From Acidobacteriota bacterium (lineage in GTDB: Bacteria > Acidobacteriota > Vicinamibacteria > Vicinamibacterales > UBA2999): a stretch of 64,000 bases of DNA. Position 1 is the first letter of the stretch. Each line of letters starts with the position of its first letter. This document shows positions 27,586-35,597 of the stretch, piece by piece. The position numbers and the translations under genes were made by a program. The notes beneath the pieces are model-generated. The model saw only the letters and a list, made by a program, of their open reading frames with translations, was not told where the DNA came from and ran no database searches. The stretch is from assembly GCA_016871195.1 (NCBI GenBank), contig VFZN01000002.1, forward strand, positions 1-64,000. The letters are read 5' to 3'.

Positions 27586-28683
27586 ATGCATGCCGCTGCA
27601 CCATCGGGCCGACCGCATCTGCGACTGGCTCTCGTGGGCTTCGGCCACGTCGGTCGGCGCCTCGTGTCCCTGCTCGACGAGATGGCCGATGCGCTTCCCT
27701 TCACCGCCGATGTCATCGCGATCGGCACACGTCGCCACGGTCTGGCGATCGACGCCCGCGGACTCGACACCGCCCGCGCCCTCCAGCAGGTCATCCGCGG
27801 CGATCGCCTCTCTGACCTGCACGCCGGGCCGCCCCCTGACGAGGCCACAGGCACCGGCCTCATCGCCGCGGTGGCGCAACGCTGCGCGGCCGATGCTGCC
27901 CGCGGGCACGTGGTCTGCATCGAATCGACCGTGCTCGATATCACACGCGGCGAGCCGGCCTGTACCCACATCGCCACCGCCCTCGCACACGGCCTGCACG
28001 CCGTCACGGTGAACAAGGGACCGGCTGCGTTTGCCGCACAGACGCTCGCGGCACAGGCGCGACAGGCGCGACGCTGGTTCCTGCACGAAGGCGCGGTGAT
28101 GGACGGCATTCCCGTGTTCAATCTGGTGCGCGACACCCTGCCGGGCGTGCGCGTCGATGGCTTCCGCGGCGTGATCAACACCACGACCAACTTCGTGCTG
28201 TCGGCTCTGGCCGGCGGGCAATCGTTCGACCATGCCGTGGCCGAAATGCAGGCCCGCGGCATCGCCGAGGCCGATCCGTCACTCGACATCGACGGCTGGG
28301 ACGCCGCCGCCAAGACCGCCGTGCTCGTCAACGTGCTGATGCAGGGCCGGCTCTCACCACACGAGGTGGCACGCACCGGCATCGGCCACCTCACCGCAGA
28401 CGCCGTGCGGAAGGTCGAGGCCAGCGGCGACCGCCTGCGCCTGGTGGCCTCGGCCGCACGCACTCCCGACGGCATTCGTGCCTCGGTCGCTCCGCAGGCC
28501 CTGCCCGCGCACGACCCGCTCGCCGGCGTGGACGACACCGACAATGCCCTGTATCTGTCGCTCGATCCGCTCGGTGAACTCGGCATCGTCCAGCGGGGCG
28601 GCACACTGACGCATACCGCATATGCGGTCATCTCCGATCTGGCCTGCATCGCCCGATCCCCGATTCCAGAGGAGCATTCATGA
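27586..28683 (+). CDS. hom: Homoserine dehydrogenase
   Basis: 365 aa NAD(P)-dependent enzyme making homoserine for threonine and methionine. The Rossmann start is LRLALVGFGHVGRRLVSLL. Catalytic-domain motifs are GVINTTTNFVLSAL and GIAEADPSLDIDGWDAAAK with the conserved Lys and Asp. No ACT regulatory domain follows. ATG 27586 sits 7 nt after the TATACT box; upstream codons of this frame are antisense to the SIMPL gene. It overlaps the CoA-transferase gene by 4 nt. Confidence 0.92.
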   Translation: MHAAAPSGRPHLRLALVGFGHVGRRLVSLLDEMADALPFTADVIAIGTRRHGLAIDARGLDTARALQQVIRGDRLSDLHAGPPPDEATGTGLIAAVAQRCAADAARGHVVCIESTVLDITRGEPACTHIATALAHGLHAVTVNKGPAAFAAQTLAAQARQARRWFLHEGAVMDGIPVFNLVRDTLPGVRVDGFRGVINTTTNFVLSALAGGQSFDHAVAEMQARGIAEADPSLDIDGWDAAAKTAVLVNVLMQGRLSPHEVARTGIGHLTADAVRKVEASGDRLRLVASAARTPDGIRASVAPQALPAHDPLAGVDDTDNALYLSLDPLGELGIVQRGGTLTHTAYAVISDLACIARSPIPEEHS

Positions 28684-29873
28684 CCGGCCCGCTGCATGGC
28701 CTGACCGTCATCGACCTGACACGCGTGCTGTCGGGTCCCTACTGCACGATGATGCTGGCTGACCTCGGCGCACGCGTCATCAAGGTGGAACATCCCCGCA
28801 CGGGCGATGACACCCGCGCGTGGGGCCCGCCCTTCGTCGGTCGGGAAAGCGCGTACTTTCTCAGCATCAACCGCAACAAGGAAAGCGTCGCGCTCGACTT
28901 CAAGTCGCCCGAGGGCGCCGCCGTGCTCGCGCGCCTCATCGCCCAGGCCGATGTGCTGGTGGAAAACTTCAAGCCCGGCACACTCGACCGCGCCGGCTTC
29001 GGTGCCGATGCCGTGCGTGCCCGTCATCCGCGCCTCATCTACGCGTCGATCTCGGGCTATGGACAGACCGGCCCGCGACGCAGCGAGGCCGGCTACGACG
29101 CCGTGATTCAGGCCGAGGGCGGACTGATGAGCTTCACCGGGGAGGCCGACGGGCCCGCGCTCCGCATGGGCGTGGCGATCTCGGACATTGTCGCCGGCAT
29201 GTTCGCGGCGCAGGCCATCACGGCGGCGCTGTATCACCGCACGCAGTCGGGCGAGGGGCAGCGCGTCGACATCGGCATGCTCGATACCACGGCGGCCCTG
29301 CTCACCTATCAGGCCGGCAACTACTTCGCCACCGGCCAGGCTCCCGGACGGCTGGGCAACCGGCATCCGACGATTGCGCCGTATGAAACGCTGCCGACAC
29401 GCGACGGTGATCTGGTGGTGGCGGTCGGCAATGACGGCATCTGGCGCCGCTTCTGTCCCGCCATCGACCGACCGACCCTGGCCGACGACCCGCGCTTCCT
29501 GACCAACCGCGATCGCCTGACGCACTACCATGAACTTCGGCCACTGCTGGTCGAGGCCCTGCAGGCCCGCACGCGCGCCGAGTGGACCACGCGCTTCCAC
29601 GCCGCTGGTGTGCCGTGCGGTGCCGTCCGCGACCTGCACGAGGTGCTGTCAGACCCGCAGATTGAGGCCCGCGACATGGTGGCCTCGGTCGACCATCCCA
29701 CCGTGGGCCCCACGCGCGTCATGGGCTCGCCCCTCAAACTGTCGGCCACGCCTCCGTCGGTGCGCACGCCCCCTCCCCTGCTCGGGCAGCACACCCGCGA
29801 CGTGCTGACCGAACTGGGCTACGATCAGCAGATGATCGAACAGTTGTCCGCGTCGGGAGTGATCAGGCTGTGA
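28680..29873 (+). CDS. CaiB/BaiF-family (type III) CoA-transferase
   Basis: 397 aa enzyme that moves CoA between carboxylic acids. Landmarks are LSGPYCTMMLADLGARVIKVE, YFLSINRNKESVALDF, the SISGYGQTGP segment, the catalytic Asp in EAGYDAVIQAEGG and NRHPTIAPYETLPTRDG. It overlaps hom by 4 nt upstream and a small gene downstream by 4 nt, forming one operon. The acyl substrate cannot be told from sequence; the family includes formyl-, crotonobetaine- and succinyl-CoA enzymes. Confidence 0.9.
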   Translation: MTGPLHGLTVIDLTRVLSGPYCTMMLADLGARVIKVEHPRTGDDTRAWGPPFVGRESAYFLSINRNKESVALDFKSPEGAAVLARLIAQADVLVENFKPGTLDRAGFGADAVRARHPRLIYASISGYGQTGPRRSEAGYDAVIQAEGGLMSFTGEADGPALRMGVAISDIVAGMFAAQAITAALYHRTQSGEGQRVDIGMLDTTAALLTYQAGNYFATGQAPGRLGNRHPTIAPYETLPTRDGDLVVAVGNDGIWRRFCPAIDRPTLADDPRFLTNRDRLTHYHELRPLLVEALQARTRAEWTTRFHAAGVPCGAVRDLHEVLSDPQIEARDMVASVDHPTVGPTRVMGSPLKLSATPPSVRTPPPLLGQHTRDVLTELGYDQQMIEQLSASGVIRL

Positions 29874-30301
29874 CCGACGTCGCCCAGCTCCGTAAACGGG
29901 TGCAGAAAACCATTGAACAGGCGCGCCGCGAGGCCGCCGACCACCGGGCGCTCGTGCACGACGCCCAGCGGGCCTACGACGAGTTCCTTGAACAGCGCGC
30001 GATTCCGGCCTTCCGCTCGCTGGCCATCGTGCTCAAGTCGGAAGGGCTCTGGTGGGAAGTGATGACTCCGTCCGGAGAAGTGCGGCTGGTCCCCGACCGC
30101 CGCCGCGAAGAGGGTATCTCACTGGCCTTCGATGCCACCGCCACGCCTCCGCAGCCGATGGTGACGGTGACCTACGGCCGCGGCAGTCGAATGACCCACG
30201 TCGAACGTCCCGTGAAGCTGGGCACGCCTGGCGCCGCCGCGCTGACCGAAGACGACGTGCTCGACATGCTGCTCGACATGGTCACACCCTGGCTGGGGTA
30301 A
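29870..30301 (+). CDS. Hypothetical protein in the hom operon
   Basis: 143 aa cytosolic protein not recognised. The first 45 residues are a charged helix likely to form a coiled coil (LRKRVQKTIEQARREAADH). A beta-rich part with GLWWEVMTPSGEVRLV and PMVTVTYGRGSRM follows, then an acidic C-terminal helix (TEDDVLDMLLDMV). The start is GTG 29870, giving a GTGA overlap with the CoA-transferase stop, which argues that it is translated. No signal peptide or membrane segment. Confidence 0.65.
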   Translation: MTDVAQLRKRVQKTIEQARREAADHRALVHDAQRAYDEFLEQRAIPAFRSLAIVLKSEGLWWEVMTPSGEVRLVPDRRREEGISLAFDATATPPQPMVTVTYGRGSRMTHVERPVKLGTPGAAALTEDDVLDMLLDMVTPWLG

Positions 30302-30319
30302 GACGCACGCCCTGTGCCC

Positions 30320-30343
30320 GGCACCTGCCCTGAGGCCGGTGCC
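30320..30343. terminator. Weak hairpin between convergent genes
   Basis: GGCACC (30320-30325) pairs with GGTGCC (30338-30343), with two more G-C pairs possible inside. It lies between the convergent hom operon and feo operon ends and lacks a T tract. It is only a possible terminator. Confidence 0.35.
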
Positions 30344-30352
30344 ACCACGCGA

Positions 30353-31774
30353 CTACACGCCCCACACCAGCCGCGCGAACGCGGCCGTGGCCATCGTCAC
30401 CACGACAGCCAGCCCCAGCGGCAGCAGGGCACCAACGGCGGCCCACTTCGCGCTGAGCGTTTCGCGGTAAATGGTCATCACCGTGGTGGCGCACGGGTTG
30501 TGCAGCAGCGAAAACAGCATCAGGTTCACGGCGGTCAGCAGGGTCCATCCATGCTGGTTGACCAGCAGCGCGCGCAGTGCGTCGACCGAGGGCACGTCGA
30601 TCATCATGCCTTCCGCCATGTAGACCATCATCATCGTGGGCACGACAATCTCGTTGGCGGGAATGGCAATGATGTAGGCCAGCAGAATCACGCCATCGAG
30701 TCCCATCAGCCGGCCGAGCGGCTGCAGGCCAGCCGCGACGACCTGCGCCAGACTCTGATCGCCGACGGAGACATTCGCCAGCACCCAGATGACCGCGCCC
30801 GCCGGCGCTGCCGTCTGCATCGCACGCCACAGCACGAAAATGGTGCGGTCGATGAGCGAGGTGTAGAGAATGCGCAGCACACCCGGCCTGCGGTAGGGCG
30901 GCAGCTCAAGCGTGAAGGCCGACGCCTCACCCTTCAGCACCGTGCGTGACAGCAACCACGACACCACAAGCGTGAAGGCCACGCCGAGCAGGACGATGGC
31001 CACTACCGACCCGGCCGCAACCAGCGAGGCCACCGCAGGCGGGAACGCCGAGGCGACAAATACCGTGGCCAGCAGGATAAGGGTCGGGAACCGGCCGTTG
31101 CACGGCACGAAATTGTTGGTGAGAATCGCCACCAGTCGCTCGCGCGGCGAGTCGATGATGCGCGTCGCGATGACACCCGCGGCATTGCAGCCGAACCCCA
31201 TGGCCATGGTGAGCGCCTGCTTGCCGTGGGCCCCCGCCCGGCGGAAGAGAAAGTCGAGGTTGAAGGCCACCCGCGGCAGATAACCGAGGTCTTCGAGCAG
31301 CGTAAACAGCGGAAAGAAGATGGCCATCGGCGGCAGCATCACGCTGATCACCCATGCCAGTCCGCGAAACACGCCGTGCCACACGAAGCCCACCAGCCAT
31401 CCCGGAACCCCGATCGACGCCGAGAGCGCGGCTGCCCAGTCTTCCACCGCAAACAGCGCGTCGGCGAGCATGGCCGAGGGCACGTTGGCGCCGGTGATGG
31501 TCAGCCAGAACACCACCGCCAGCAGCAGCACCATGAGCGGCAGGCCGAGCCAGCGCGACGTGACGATGTGATCGATGCGCTGATCGAGATCAGTGCCGGA
31601 TGTGCCGATGGTTCGCACCGCCCGTCGTGACACGCGTTCGACTTCCGCGTAAATCGACGACACGACCTCTTCGCGGAAACCGCCGGCCAGGGTGCGCCGC
31701 AGGCGCGCCGCCTCGGCCAGCACCTGCGGCGGAGACACCGCCACGGGGGCGGGGGACGGGGCCGGTTCGCTCAC
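30353..31774 (-). CDS. feoB: Split FeoB, membrane (Gate) subunit
   Basis: 473 aa membrane protein corresponding to the permease half of ferrous iron transporter FeoB. It carries both Gate domains: GFGCNAAGVIATRIIDSPRE with NNFVPCNGRFPTLI, and the later IPANEIVVPTMMMVY with LLHNPCATTVMTI. About 60 cytosolic residues precede the first helix. The start is GTG 31774, overlapping the GTPase gene by 4 nt. In most bacteria this region is fused to the G domain in one protein of about 700-770 aa; here the two are separate, coupled genes. Confidence 0.93.
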   Translation of the reverse strand: MSEPAPSPAPVAVSPPQVLAEAARLRRTLAGGFREEVVSSIYAEVERVSRRAVRTIGTSGTDLDQRIDHIVTSRWLGLPLMVLLLAVVFWLTITGANVPSAMLADALFAVEDWAAALSASIGVPGWLVGFVWHGVFRGLAWVISVMLPPMAIFFPLFTLLEDLGYLPRVAFNLDFLFRRAGAHGKQALTMAMGFGCNAAGVIATRIIDSPRERLVAILTNNFVPCNGRFPTLILLATVFVASAFPPAVASLVAAGSVVAIVLLGVAFTLVVSWLLSRTVLKGEASAFTLELPPYRRPGVLRILYTSLIDRTIFVLWRAMQTAAPAGAVIWVLANVSVGDQSLAQVVAAGLQPLGRLMGLDGVILLAYIIAIPANEIVVPTMMMVYMAEGMMIDVPSVDALRALLVNQHGWTLLTAVNLMLFSLLHNPCATTVMTIYRETLSAKWAAVGALLPLGLAVVVTMATAAFARLVWGV

Positions 31775-32592
31775 TGCGCCCCCTGCAGCGCGAGGCGATC
31801 ACTGAAACGCCGATCAGGCTGCTGCTGTCGCGCCACGAGGGCGGCAAGTTCCCCCGAGGTCAGCGCTACCTCGACAGCCGCGTCGCCGTCGAGCAGCCGG
31901 ATGGCGACCCACCGCGCGTTTGGCAGGCCCGGGGCCACGGCCTCAATCATGGGCAGCAGCTCCTGCACGGCGCGTTCAAAGTCGGCGGTGCCAGCCGTCC
32001 GCAGGGGCGTCGTGCGCGTCTCGCCAGAGGCCACACCGGCTACGGCGGTCAGCAGGGCCATCAGGTTCTCGCCGGTGCGGGCGACGATGGGCACGACCGG
32101 AACACCGAGGTCACGGGCCAGACTGCGCACGTCGACCTCGATGCCTCGACGGGAGGCCTCGTCGATCAGATTGACGGCCACCACCACGCGGTCGGTGATT
32201 TCCAGCACTTGCAGCGCGAGATACAGATTGCGTTCGATGGCGCTGGCATCCATCACGACGACCGTGCAGTCAGGGCGCCCGAACAGCAGGAAATTGCGGG
32301 CCACTTCCTCATCCTGCGAGGCCGACAGCAGCGAGTAGGTGCCCGGCAGGTCGACCAGCTTGTAGCGACGGGTGCCGAACTGGAACGCCCCCTCGGCACG
32401 GGTCACGGTCTTTCCGGGCCAGTTGCCCGTGTGCTGCCGCAGGCCGGTGACCGCGTTGAACAGCGTCGACTTTCCGGTGTTCGGATTGCCAGCCAGGGCG
32501 ACGACGGCATCGACGCCGGTGGTGACCGCGCCGAGGCGGGCCATTTCCGTGTGCACCGGACAGGTGTCGCAGGCAGAAGACGGCGTCTGCAT
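31771..32592 (-). CDS. feoB: Split FeoB, GTPase subunit
   Basis: 273 aa soluble G protein equal to the N-terminal part of FeoB. G1 is GNPNTGKST (residues 35-43), G2 lies in NWPGKTVT, G3 is DLPGTYSL (81-88), G4 is NLID (141-144) and the G5 region is VPIVART. The N-terminal CDTCPVH motif may bind iron or a partner. A helical region with lower conservation, the GDI-like part, follows G5. It overlaps the membrane subunit gene by 4 nt, so the two are made together. Confidence 0.93.
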   Translation of the reverse strand: MQTPSSACDTCPVHTEMARLGAVTTGVDAVVALAGNPNTGKSTLFNAVTGLRQHTGNWPGKTVTRAEGAFQFGTRRYKLVDLPGTYSLLSASQDEEVARNFLLFGRPDCTVVVMDASAIERNLYLALQVLEITDRVVVAVNLIDEASRRGIEVDVRSLARDLGVPVVPIVARTGENLMALLTAVAGVASGETRTTPLRTAGTADFERAVQELLPMIEAVAPGLPNARWVAIRLLDGDAAVEVALTSGELAALVARQQQPDRRFSDRLALQGAQ

Positions 32593-32606
32593 GAATCAGC
32601 CCCGGC

Positions 32607-33413
32607 TCAGCGAGGACGAACCAGCACGCGACGCGCCTGGTCGCGCCTGAGGGCAATGGTGGTGCCCCGCAGCCGGTAGGCGCGGGGGTCACCGGCAAAG
32701 GGGGCCAGATCGGGGGCAATGGAGGTGCCGGGGGTAAAGCCGAGGTCGAGTAGCCGGCGCCTGAGGAACCCGCGGCAGGCAGTGTCGAGCGCCACAATGG
32801 CGGCGGGCTGCCCGGCCGGCCACTCGGACAGCGGCAGGGCATCGTCTGGAATCACCGGGGCGCGTTCGAGGGCAGGCGCGGCGGCGGGTTCGGCGGCGAG
32901 CAGCGACCCTGTGCTGGAGGGAATGGGTGACCCGTGGGGGTCGATTTCAGGATGACCAAGGGCGGCAGAGAGTTGCTCGAGCGCCTCGGGGGTCAGGCGG
33001 TGCTCCGCGCGTTCGGCCGCGTCATGAATGCGGGCCAACGGCATGTCCGCCTCATCGGCGAAGTATCGCTCCCAGAGCCGGTGGGCCCGCACGACCTGCA
33101 GGGCAAGGCGCACGCCCGCGTCTGTCAGGCGTACGCCGTCGGCATCGGCCATGGCCAGGCGTTCGCGGTAAAGATGGTCGACCGTCTCCCGTGTGGTGGC
33201 CGGGGGCTCCCGCAGCGCCCCTGCCAGCTGGTCGAGCGGCACCGCCTGTCGGTCGGCCGCCCCGGCCAGCAGGTGCTTGAGGGCATTCTCAAGCTGCTCG
33301 CGGTGCCTCAGCTCGCGCGAATGGCGCCACAGTGCCTGCGTCCGGGCCCCGAGGCTGATCGCACCTGCGACCGTCAGTGCGACGAACCCGAGAATGAGAA
33401 GACCGACAGACAT
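32607..33413 (-). CDS. Membrane-anchored DtxR-like / FeoA fusion protein heading the feo operon
   Basis: 268 aa protein of three parts. One transmembrane helix (about residues 3-20, LLILGFVALTVAGAI) is followed by a DtxR/MntR-like winged helix and dimer region (RLTDAGVRLALQVVRAHRLWERYF, AERAEHRLTPEALEQLSAALGHP, DPHGSPIP) and a C-terminal FeoA/SH3 domain (ACRGFLRRRLLDLGFTPGTSI to IALRRDQARRVLV). It is 14 nt upstream of the FeoB GTPase gene, where feoA usually lies. It may act as the FeoA subunit, as a membrane iron sensor, or both (inference). Its start codon overlaps the operator. Confidence 0.82.
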   Translation of the reverse strand: MSVGLLILGFVALTVAGAISLGARTQALWRHSRELRHREQLENALKHLLAGAADRQAVPLDQLAGALREPPATTRETVDHLYRERLAMADADGVRLTDAGVRLALQVVRAHRLWERYFADEADMPLARIHDAAERAEHRLTPEALEQLSAALGHPEIDPHGSPIPSSTGSLLAAEPAAAPALERAPVIPDDALPLSEWPAGQPAAIVALDTACRGFLRRRLLDLGFTPGTSIAPDLAPFAGDPRAYRLRGTTIALRRDQARRVLVRPR

Positions 33414-33435
33414 TTTGGTTTTGACTAACCAAAAT
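33412..33435. promoter_or_regulatory. DtxR/MntR-type palindromic operator between feo operon and regulator gene
   Basis: ATTTTGGTT and AACCAAAAT form a perfect 9-bp inverted repeat around the 6 nt TTGACT. The layout and AT-rich arms resemble MntR/DtxR operators. It reaches from the feo -10 box across the predicted transcription start to the T and A of the first start codon, so binding should block the feo promoter. The divergent DtxR-family gene at 33504 is the obvious candidate ligand-sensing repressor. Confidence 0.75.
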
Positions 33436-33462
33436 TTAATGCCACCCTTTACATAAAGTCAA
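33434..33462 (-). promoter_or_regulatory. Promoter of the feo operon
   Basis: Minus-strand TTGACT (33462-33457) and TTAAAT (33439-33434) are separated by 17 nt. Transcription should begin near 33427, inside the operator, giving a leader of about 14 nt. Confidence 0.65.
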
Positions 33463-33503
33463 TGCCTACAGATCAAAACTTCTGCTACCCTCTGAGGCAC
33501 GGT

Positions 33504-34190
33504 ATGCTTCCGTCCAGCACCGTCGAGAATTATCTCAAGGCGATCTACCTCGGCACCTCACAGCGCCCGGATGGCGACCGGCTGCCCATGGGGCATCTTG
33601 CCGCCGCCCTAGGCGTCGTCCCCGGCACCGCCACCACGATGGTGAAGGCCCTCGCCGAATCGGGTCTGGTCGACTACGAACCCTACAATGGCGTCAGGCT
33701 GAGCGCCGCCGGACTGACCCTCGCGGCCCTTGTGCTGCGTCGGCACCGGCTCATCGAACTCTTTCTCGTACGCGTGATGGGCCTGGGGTGGGATGAGGTG
33801 CACGACGAGGCCGAGCATCTCGAGCATGTGATGTCAGACCGGCTCATCGCCCGAATGGACGAGATGCTGGGCTTCCCGCAGGTCGACCCGCACGGCGACC
33901 CCATCCCCAACGCGGCCGGAGAGTTTCCCGCGCACGAATCGACCACGCTCATGACGTGCGACACGGGCACGCCGGTGACCGTCACGCGCATTACCGATCA
34001 GGAAGCCGGCTTTCTTCGGTTCGTGCAGCAGTACGGGCTGATGCCCGGCCACGAACTTGAAGTGGTGGCGCGCGACGAGGCCGCCGATGCGGTGTCGCTG
34101 TCGGGGCCCGATGGTCAGCGATTGACGATCGGCACGCGTGCCGCGTCGAAGGTACGCGTATCGGCCAGCCAGGCCAGCTCGCGCGCATGA
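33504..34190 (+). CDS. DtxR/MntR-family metal-dependent transcriptional regulator
   Basis: 228 aa regulator. The N-terminal winged helix (TVENYLKAIYLGTSQ, LGVVPGTATTMVKALAESGLVDYEPY) is followed by the metal-binding dimer domain (RLIELFLVRVMGLGWDEVHDEAEHLEHVMSD in the conserved order, with FPQVDPHGDPIP) and a C-terminal FeoA-like SH3 domain. ATG 33504 has GAGG 6 nt upstream and is preferred to an ATG at 33462 lying in the promoter. It faces the feo operon across the palindromic operator and probably represses it with Fe(II) or Mn(II). Its 3' end overlaps the convergent phosphatase gene by 76 nt. Confidence 0.9.
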   Translation: MLPSSTVENYLKAIYLGTSQRPDGDRLPMGHLAAALGVVPGTATTMVKALAESGLVDYEPYNGVRLSAAGLTLAALVLRRHRLIELFLVRVMGLGWDEVHDEAEHLEHVMSDRLIARMDEMLGFPQVDPHGDPIPNAAGEFPAHESTTLMTCDTGTPVTVTRITDQEAGFLRFVQQYGLMPGHELEVVARDEAADAVSLSGPDGQRLTIGTRAASKVRVSASQASSRA

Positions 34191-34783
34191 TGCGCCACCC
34201 GCATCGTCGCCGGTAACGGCGCGTCGAACTTGGCCGCACCTGGCCCATAGCCCGCCAGCACGAACCCGCACCCCGCCGCCTCGGCCGCCTGGGCATCGAC
34301 CGGAGAGTCGCCCACCATCACGGTGACGTCACCAGCACGCATTAATGACTGCAGTCCCGCAGGATGCGGCTTGCGCCCGAAGTGGCTGTCGCCGCCGATG
34401 ACCTCGACGAAGAACCCGCGCAACCCGAGATGGTCGAGGATGCGCAGCGCCGGGGCGAGGGGCTTGTTGGTCAGCACCGCGAGCGGACCGGTCTCGAGCA
34501 GCAGCGCCAATACCTCGGCCACGCCGTCATACGGCACGGTGTTGTTCAGCAGGCGTCCGTCGTAGATGTCGAGGAAGCGGGCCAGCGCGCCCGGGGTATC
34601 GGCCGGCAGCTGACGACTGGCCAGAGCACGCGCCACCAGCACCGAGGCGCCGTCGCCCACCATCGCCTGAACCTCGGGCACACTCAGGGGAGCGGCCCCG
34701 TATGACTCTACAAGGTCCGACGCAGACTCGGCCAGGTCACGGGATGAGTTGATGAGTGTGCCGTCGAGATCAAACGCAATCAT
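34115..34783 (-). CDS. gph: Phosphoglycolate phosphatase-like HAD hydrolase
   Basis: 222 aa HAD-superfamily phosphatase. Motif I is FDLDGTLINSS, motif II lies in LAVLTNKP, the Lys is in FGRKPHPAG and motif III is VMVGDSPVDAQAAEAAG. The cap domain lies between residues 20 and 85. Phosphoglycolate is the commonest substrate of this subgroup, but specificity is not proven. The last 25 codons overlap the end of the DtxR gene on the other strand; the overlap falls in the poorly conserved C-terminal tail. Confidence 0.85.
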   Translation of the reverse strand: MIAFDLDGTLINSSRDLAESASDLVESYGAAPLSVPEVQAMVGDGASVLVARALASRQLPADTPGALARFLDIYDGRLLNNTVPYDGVAEVLALLLETGPLAVLTNKPLAPALRILDHLGLRGFFVEVIGGDSHFGRKPHPAGLQSLMRAGDVTVMVGDSPVDAQAAEAAGCGFVLAGYGPGAAKFDAPLPATMRVAHHARELAWLADTRTFDAARVPIVNR

Positions 34784-34822
34784 GGCAAGCGTGTACGGTA
34801 GTGTGACAGGACACCGCCCCTG

Positions 34823-35563
34823 ATGCCAGCGCCTGCTGCCCGGTCACGTGAACCACGCGAGAACACCGACGCGTCCCCAGCCACGGTGGTGCTGTTGTCG
34901 GGCGGACTCGACAGTGCGGTGCTGCTCGCGCACGAAGGCGCGCAGGCGCCCGTGCTGCCGCTCTACGTGGCCTCGGGCCTCGCCTGGGAAGCCCTCGAGC
35001 GTGAGATGGTCGCACGGCTGCTGACACACCTGCCACAGCCCTCGGTGTGGCCGCTGCAGGTCGTCGACGTGCCAGTCACTGATGTGTATCCTCCGGGGCA
35101 CTGGGCCCTGACCGGACATCCACCGGCGTATGACACGCCCGACGAGGACGTGTATCTTATCGGGCGCAACGTGCTGCTGCTCGGCAAGGCGGCCGTGGTC
35201 GCTGCGCGTCGGCGCGCCATGCGTATCGTCCTGGGGCCACTGGCGGGCAATCCGTTTCCCGATGCGCGTCCGCCGTTTTTCGAGGCCATGGCCACGGCGA
35301 TGTCTCTGGGCCTCGACCATCCGCTGGTCATCGAGGCGCCGTTTCTCACCTGGCAGAAATCTAACGTCATCCGACGAGGCGTGGCACTGGGCGTCGACTT
35401 CACGGACACGCTGTCGTGCATGAATCCGGTGGCCACCGCGGCGCTGGAGGCGCTGCCGGCCGTGCACTGCGGACGGTGCAGCAAGTGCCGCGAGCGGCGC
35501 GACGCCTTCGCCGAGGCCGGTGTCACCGACCCGACGTCCTATGCGCACGCCTCGCCGCGCTGA
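34823..35563 (+). CDS. queC: QueC-like 7-cyano-7-deazaguanine synthase family protein
   Basis: 246 aa PP-loop enzyme. The ATP-binding motif is VVLLSGGLDSAVLLA, a second conserved patch is LGPLAGNPFPDARPPFFEAM, and four likely zinc cysteines are in LSCMNP and HCGRCSKCRERRDAF, spaced as in QueC. QueC makes preQ0 for queuosine or deazaguanine DNA modification. It is divergent from many QueC sequences in the middle region and has no queD, queE or queF beside it. An ExsB-like protein with another substrate is possible. Confidence 0.75.
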   Translation: MPAPAARSREPRENTDASPATVVLLSGGLDSAVLLAHEGAQAPVLPLYVASGLAWEALEREMVARLLTHLPQPSVWPLQVVDVPVTDVYPPGHWALTGHPPAYDTPDEDVYLIGRNVLLLGKAAVVAARRRAMRIVLGPLAGNPFPDARPPFFEAMATAMSLGLDHPLVIEAPFLTWQKSNVIRRGVALGVDFTDTLSCMNPVATAALEALPAVHCGRCSKCRERRDAFAEAGVTDPTSYAHASPR

Positions 35564-35597
35564 GCACTGACGACCACCCGACGATCCGCCCGGTCGG

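Noticed and set aside
27546-29639. Open frame of 697 codons on the minus strand across hom and the CoA-transferase gene
   Set aside because: Antisense to two well-supported genes joined by a 4 nt overlap, with no domain in its own translation.
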